A stretch of 8,728 bases of DNA from Coriobacteriales bacterium (GTDB taxonomy: Bacteria; Actinomycetota; Coriobacteriia; Coriobacteriales; UBA8131): the NCBI GenBank assembly GCA_031272005.1, contig JAISUQ010000068.1:1-8728 (forward strand), written 5' to 3'. A program made the translations under genes and the position numbers. The notes beneath the pieces were generated by a model. It worked only from the letters and a program-made list of their open reading frames with translations. It made no database searches and was not told where the DNA came from. Positions 5,802-8,728 of this stretch are shown piece by piece (within the stretch, counting starts at the first letter, position 1; the number at the start of each line of letters is the position of its first letter).

Positions 5802-6140
5802 ATGCCCCGCTGTACGCGCTGCTCACCAACCTGTCAGCGCTGTCATCGCAAGCCAGGCTTCAAGTTCCCGGTACAGTGCCCTGTCTGTGGTCGCTATAAC
5901 CCCGCACACTGGGAGCAGTGCAAGCGCTGCGGCGCGCCGGTGCCCAAGGAGGACCCGCGAGCCGTACAGCCAGCGAAGGTGCGCTCCTCCGGAGCATTGT
6001 GCTTCAAGTGCGACCCTTTGAAAGAGCCCCTCTGCAGACTCTGCGTTGCCGAGGGCCGAATCAAGGTTTGCCCACAATGCGGAGGCTATGTCCTCGGCAC
6101 GCGCAAGGACTGCAAACACTGCGGGTTTACATTTACCTAA
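5802..6140 (+). CDS. 112-residue protein with 16 Cys in eight CxxC pairs (multi-zinc-ribbon)
   Basis: The protein has exactly sixteen cysteines, all in CxxC pairs: C4/C7, C11/C14, C26/C29, C40/C43, C67/C70, C78/C81, C90/C93 and C104/C107. This fits four tetra-Cys sites. Two have the ribbon spacing Cx2C-x10-Cx2C (CPVCGRYNPAHWEQCKRCG and CPQCGGYVLGTRKDCKHCG), identical in spacing to the upstream protein's ribbon; one is Cx2C-x7-Cx2C; the N-terminal one is Cx2C-x3-Cx2C. The ATG at 5802 has only a weak upstream GAAG, but it keeps the first Cys pair, and no better start is in frame. The stop at 6138-6140 overlaps the ribosome binding site of the next gene. The sites could hold zinc or Fe-S clusters. 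Possible roles are a metallochaperone, scaffold or electron carrier. Function is unknown. Confidence 0.8.
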   Translation: MPRCTRCSPTCQRCHRKPGFKFPVQCPVCGRYNPAHWEQCKRCGAPVPKEDPRAVQPAKVRSSGALCFKCDPLKEPLCRLCVAEGRIKVCPQCGGYVLGTRKDCKHCGFTFT

Positions 6141-6152
6141 GGAGGTAAGGGT

Positions 6153-7376
6153 ATGACCAAAAAGCAAAAGACTGCCGCCGCCTGGGCAGTGGTCATCGTC
6201 GCTTTTCTGGGGGGTTGCGCGTTAGCCAACGTGCAGAACAAAGTGCCACCCTGCATCGACGTCATCATGGCCTATTTCAACATCGGGCCCACCGACGCTG
6301 GTTGGCTAACATCGGTATTTACTATCATGGGTATGGTTACGGCCATCCCGGCGTCCTGGCTGATGCGCAAGCTCGGCGCCAAATGGATCGGCGTGATTTC
6401 GCTGGCCTGCGCTGCTGTGGGCTCGATCATCGGCGTCTTCTCCACCACTTTGACGCTATTGATGATCAGCCGCATCATCGAGGGCGTAGGCGTGGGCATC
6501 ATCGCCGTGGTCGGCCCGTCGCTGATTTCGATGTGGTTTCCGCCGGAGAAGCGCGGCCTGCCGATGGGGCTGTGGGGCTCCTGGATGATGGTCTCCCAGA
6601 CCCTGCTGTTCTTTTTGGCCGGCACGCTGACGGTCAACTTCGGCTGGCAGGGTGTGTGGTGGTTCACCTTCGGCTTCTGCGTCATCGTCCTGGTGCTCTA
6701 TATGTGGAAGGTCGACGTGCCGCCCGCCGGCACCCCCAACTACGCTGAGGCCGAGGATGAGGAGACCTTCAAGTTTGGCGAGGGCTTCAAGTCCCCCTCC
6801 ACCTGGATTCTCACCGGCGCCGGCGTCATCTTCACCTTCTGCTGCTTCGGCTTTGCCACCTACATCTCGCTGTACTGGGCCGAGACCTTCTACGGCGGCG
6901 ACATGAACCCCTCCAACTGGTGGGTTTCGGTGATGTACGCGCTGGAGATCCCCATCGTCATCCTGATTGGCTGGCTGCTCAACCACGTCTCTTTGGGCAA
7001 GCGGCGACTGGTCGGCGTGCTGGGTTTTGCGCTGTACACCTTCATCCTGTTCTTCTGCTTCAGGATGGATAATGTCGCGCTGATTCTGCCGTTTATCATC
7101 ATCTATCCGTTTTTGGAGGGCTCCATCCCCACGGTCTACTGGACGCTTTGCCCCTCCACCGCCAAGAAGCCGGAGCATGCCTCGGTGGCCCTGGGCGTAC
7201 TTAATGTGGGCCTGAACATCGGCACCCTCCTGGGCCCGCCGGTGACCGGCTACTTCATTGAGAATTACGGCTGGTCCACGGCCACCATCCCGCTGGCCGT
7301 TGCGGCTGTCATCGGTGCCGTGCTGTTCTTCTTCGTCAAGACCTACGACCACGATCACGGCGAAGTGAAGGGCTAG
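6153..7376 (+). CDS. MFS permease (first of a tandem pair)
   Basis: 407 residues with about twelve hydrophobic segments and a C-terminal acidic/basic tail in the cytoplasm (KTYDHDHGEVKG). AAGGAGGT (6139-6146) lies 6 nt before the ATG and overlaps the previous gene's stop. TM1 ends in ALANVQNKVPPCID. The TM2-TM3 loop carries a degenerate motif A (RKLGAKWIG), and TM4-5 reads SRIIEGVGVGIIAVVGPSLI followed by MWFPPEKRGLPM. This resembles the NarK/CynX-like anion-porter part of the major facilitator superfamily. It probably moves the substrate or product of the cytoplasmic Mo enzyme across the membrane; the actual ligand is not visible. It is the upstream member of a paralogous pair, with 3 nt to the next gene. 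Confidence 0.9.
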   Translation: MTKKQKTAAAWAVVIVAFLGGCALANVQNKVPPCIDVIMAYFNIGPTDAGWLTSVFTIMGMVTAIPASWLMRKLGAKWIGVISLACAAVGSIIGVFSTTLTLLMISRIIEGVGVGIIAVVGPSLISMWFPPEKRGLPMGLWGSWMMVSQTLLFFLAGTLTVNFGWQGVWWFTFGFCVIVLVLYMWKVDVPPAGTPNYAEAEDEETFKFGEGFKSPSTWILTGAGVIFTFCCFGFATYISLYWAETFYGGDMNPSNWWVSVMYALEIPIVILIGWLLNHVSLGKRRLVGVLGFALYTFILFFCFRMDNVALILPFIIIYPFLEGSIPTVYWTLCPSTAKKPEHASVALGVLNVGLNIGTLLGPPVTGYFIENYGWSTATIPLAVAAVIGAVLFFFVKTYDHDHGEVKG

Positions 7377-7379
7377 GCG

Positions 7380-8576
7380 ATGGCGATGAAAAGCGCTCGC
7401 GCCTGGGTGGTTGCCCTGGCAACGATTTTTGCCGGTATCGCCCTGGCTCTGGTGCAGAACAAGGTGGCGCCGTGCATGACCACGCTGATGGCGGCCTTCG
7501 ACATCAACATGGCCACCGCCGGCTGGCTCAGCTCGCTGTTCTCGTTGGTCGGTATCGTCATGGCCCTGCCGGCCTCCATCGTGCTGAACAAGCTTGGTCC
7601 GCGAGTCGGCGGTCTGGCGGCGCTGGTCTGCGCCATCGTCGGCTCGCTGATCGGGGTGTTCACCGACAGTGCCGTGGTGCTGATGGTCAGCCGGGTGATT
7701 GAGGGTATCGGCGTGGGCCTGATCGCCGTGATTGGCCCGTCGCTGATCGCCATGTGGTTTCCGGAGGCCAAGCGCGGCCTGCCGATGAGCGTCTGGGGCG
7801 CCTATCAGATGGGCGCCCAGGCGGTGATGTTCTTCTTGGGCAGCGTGCTGACCACCAACTTCGGCTGGCAGGGCATGTGGTGGTTCGCCTGTGCCGCCTG
7901 CGTGCTGGCGCTGGTCTTCTATGCCCTGTGCGTCAAAAGCCCACGCCCGGAGGACAGCTACGCCGACGTGGAGAGCGCCAATGTTTCTTTATCCGAGGGG
8001 ATGAAGTCTGTTTCTACCTGGCTGCTCTCGCTGTCCACCATGCTGTTCTGCATCGGCTGCTTCGGCTTCGTGAACTGGATCGCCACCTGCTGGGCCGACA
8101 TCTTCAATTGGAGCGAAGGCCAGGCCAATATGTGGGTCGGCTACTTCTCCATCGGCGGCCTGGTGGCGGCGGTGATTATCGGTGCGCTGCTCAACCACGT
8201 GCGCAACCGGAAGCGCTTCGGCATGGTGGCGTTGCTGGTTTATGGCGTAATCTCGCTGGTAGGCATGATGATGCCCAGCCCGGCCTGGATTATCGTCTTC
8301 GTCATCGTCTACGCCTTTGTCGATGCCGGCTTCCCCTGCGTACTCTGGACGATGACCGCCCAAAGTGTGGAGAAGCCCGAGCTGGCCGGCGTAGCCCTGG
8401 GCGTGGTCTGCATCGGCTTCAACCTCGGCATCCTGCTTGGCCCGCCGGTCATCGGCGCCATCTCCGAAGCCTACGGTTGGAGCATCGGGGCTGTTGCTAT
8501 CTGCGTAGTATGTATCTTAGCTATGATAGTGCTGAAGTTCGTGAAGATCTACGAGACCGAAGAGCCCGCAAGCTAG
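7380..8576 (+). CDS. MFS permease (second of a tandem pair)
   Basis: 398 residues, about twelve membrane segments, clearly paralogous to the preceding permease. Shared stretches include VQNKV(A/P)PC in TM1, SRVIEGIGVGLIAVIGPSLIA with MWFPEAKRGLPM, and FGWQGMWWF. The start at 7380 is preferred: AAGGG (7368-7372) is 7 nt upstream and overlaps the end of the upstream gene, leaving only 3 nt between stop and start, so translation is coupled. A second ATG two codons later (7386) is also possible. The loop between the two six-helix halves differs from its partner (PRPEDSYADVESANVS), and so do the TM7-8 residues. This fits divergence in ligand or direction, for example uptake versus export. It ends the operon. 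Confidence 0.9.
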   Translation: MAMKSARAWVVALATIFAGIALALVQNKVAPCMTTLMAAFDINMATAGWLSSLFSLVGIVMALPASIVLNKLGPRVGGLAALVCAIVGSLIGVFTDSAVVLMVSRVIEGIGVGLIAVIGPSLIAMWFPEAKRGLPMSVWGAYQMGAQAVMFFLGSVLTTNFGWQGMWWFACAACVLALVFYALCVKSPRPEDSYADVESANVSLSEGMKSVSTWLLSLSTMLFCIGCFGFVNWIATCWADIFNWSEGQANMWVGYFSIGGLVAAVIIGALLNHVRNRKRFGMVALLVYGVISLVGMMMPSPAWIIVFVIVYAFVDAGFPCVLWTMTAQSVEKPELAGVALGVVCIGFNLGILLGPPVIGAISEAYGWSIGAVAICVVCILAMIVLKFVKIYETEEPAS

Positions 8577-8615
8577 AAGCATAGGCCGGCTCCAACAATG
8601 GCAATTTCCGTAGGG

Positions 8616-8640
8616 ATTCGCAGTCCAGTGGACTGCGAAT
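8616..8640. terminator. perfect 11-bp hairpin after the operon (AGT loop)
   Basis: ATTCGCAGTCC (8616-8626) is followed, after AGT, by its exact reverse complement (8630-8640). It starts 39 nt after the last permease stop. With no T-run it is not a textbook terminator, but its position suits a transcript 3' end or stabiliser. GTAGGGA (8610-8616) borders it on the left. It shares the CCAGTGG centre with the next hairpin. Confidence 0.6.
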
Positions 8641-8656
8641 GGCTTCGACCGTTAAG

Positions 8657-8679
8657 CAAACGTGCCAGTGGCACGTTTG
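8657..8679. repeat. perfect 10-bp hairpin, second of a pair (AGT loop)
   Basis: CAAACGTGCC (8657-8666), AGT, then GGCACGTTTG (8670-8679). The centre CCAGTGG equals that of the previous hairpin, while the stem sequences are unrelated. GTAGGGA recurs at 8679-8685. The pair looks like one dispersed palindromic intergenic element built of two hairpins rather than two independent terminators. Confidence 0.6.
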
Positions 8680-8691
8680 TAGGGAGAAGGG

Positions 8692-8728
8692 GTGAAGCGC
8701 TTGCGCGAAACCTATGCAACGTTGCTGC
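8692..8728 (+). CDS. possible start of a further gene, cut by the window edge
   Basis: A GTG at 8692 opens a frame reading (M)KRLRETYATLL to the window end, with AGGGAG (8681-8686) 5 nt upstream. The composition looks like a normal protein N-terminus. Only 12 codons are visible, so identity is unknown and the call is tentative. Confidence 0.3.
   Translation, partial: MKRLRETYATLL

Noticed and set aside
6456..7358. 300-codon minus-strand frame opposite the first permease
   Set aside because: Shadow of the MFS codons; composition (Gly, Asp, Gln-rich) is typical of antisense reading.

Overview
The window looks like a piece of a moderately GC-rich genome from a strictly anaerobic bacterium. Strong AAGGAGG-type ribosome binding sites, a Gram-positive-like sigma-54 protein, and a short operon built around a cytoplasmic molybdenum/tungsten bis-pterin enzyme with MFS permeases suggest a Clostridia-type Bacillota (Peptococcaceae/Desulfitobacteriia-like or an Oscillospiraceae relative). 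This taxonomic guess is inference. Coriobacteriia carry similar enzyme and permease clusters but are not known to me for sigma-54.

Layout. Positions 1-279 are non-coding, with a GC-rich hairpin at the far left and an AT-rich block holding a 17-nt imperfect inverted repeat. Positions 280-1743 (minus strand) encode RpoN (sigma-54), starting at TTG. Positions 1744-2239 form a long divergent intergenic region that ends in a textbook -24/-12 sigma-54 promoter (2123-2139, all consensus positions matched). Rightward from it runs one apparent operon of about 6.4 kb: a 50-residue highly charged protein (2240-2392); a 778-residue DMSO-reductase-superfamily oxidoreductase most like the acetylene hydratase branch (2434-4770); a 115-residue miniature iron-sulfur subunit (4772-5119); a repeat-rich 275-bp gap with a strong hairpin and a 9-nt pyrimidine repeat; a zinc-ribbon protein with a GNAP-repeat tail (5395-5742); a 112-residue protein whose 16 cysteines all lie in CxxC pairs (5802-6140); and two paralogous, tightly coupled MFS permeases (6153-7376, 7380-8576). 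The right edge has two back-to-back perfect hairpins with identical CCAGTGG centres and perhaps the first codons of another gene.

How it may work together. The permeases would bring in a small, probably anionic or aromatic, substrate and/or release product. The Mo/W enzyme would transform it in the cytoplasm (no Tat signal is visible), exchanging electrons through the two-cluster mini-ferredoxin. The small charged protein and the two Cys-rich proteins have no assigned role; maturation, Fe-S or metal handling, or accessory electron transfer are possibilities. Expression should depend on sigma-54 and on an enhancer-binding protein that is not encoded in this window. The substrate cannot be read from the sequence. 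The residue matching the catalytic Asp of acetylene hydratase is His here, so acetylene hydration itself is unlikely.

The candidate for an undescribed system is this operon as a unit: AH-like enzyme, half-sized DmsB-like subunit, 50-residue leader protein, two zinc-ribbon proteins and an MFS pair under a sigma-54 promoter next to rpoN.
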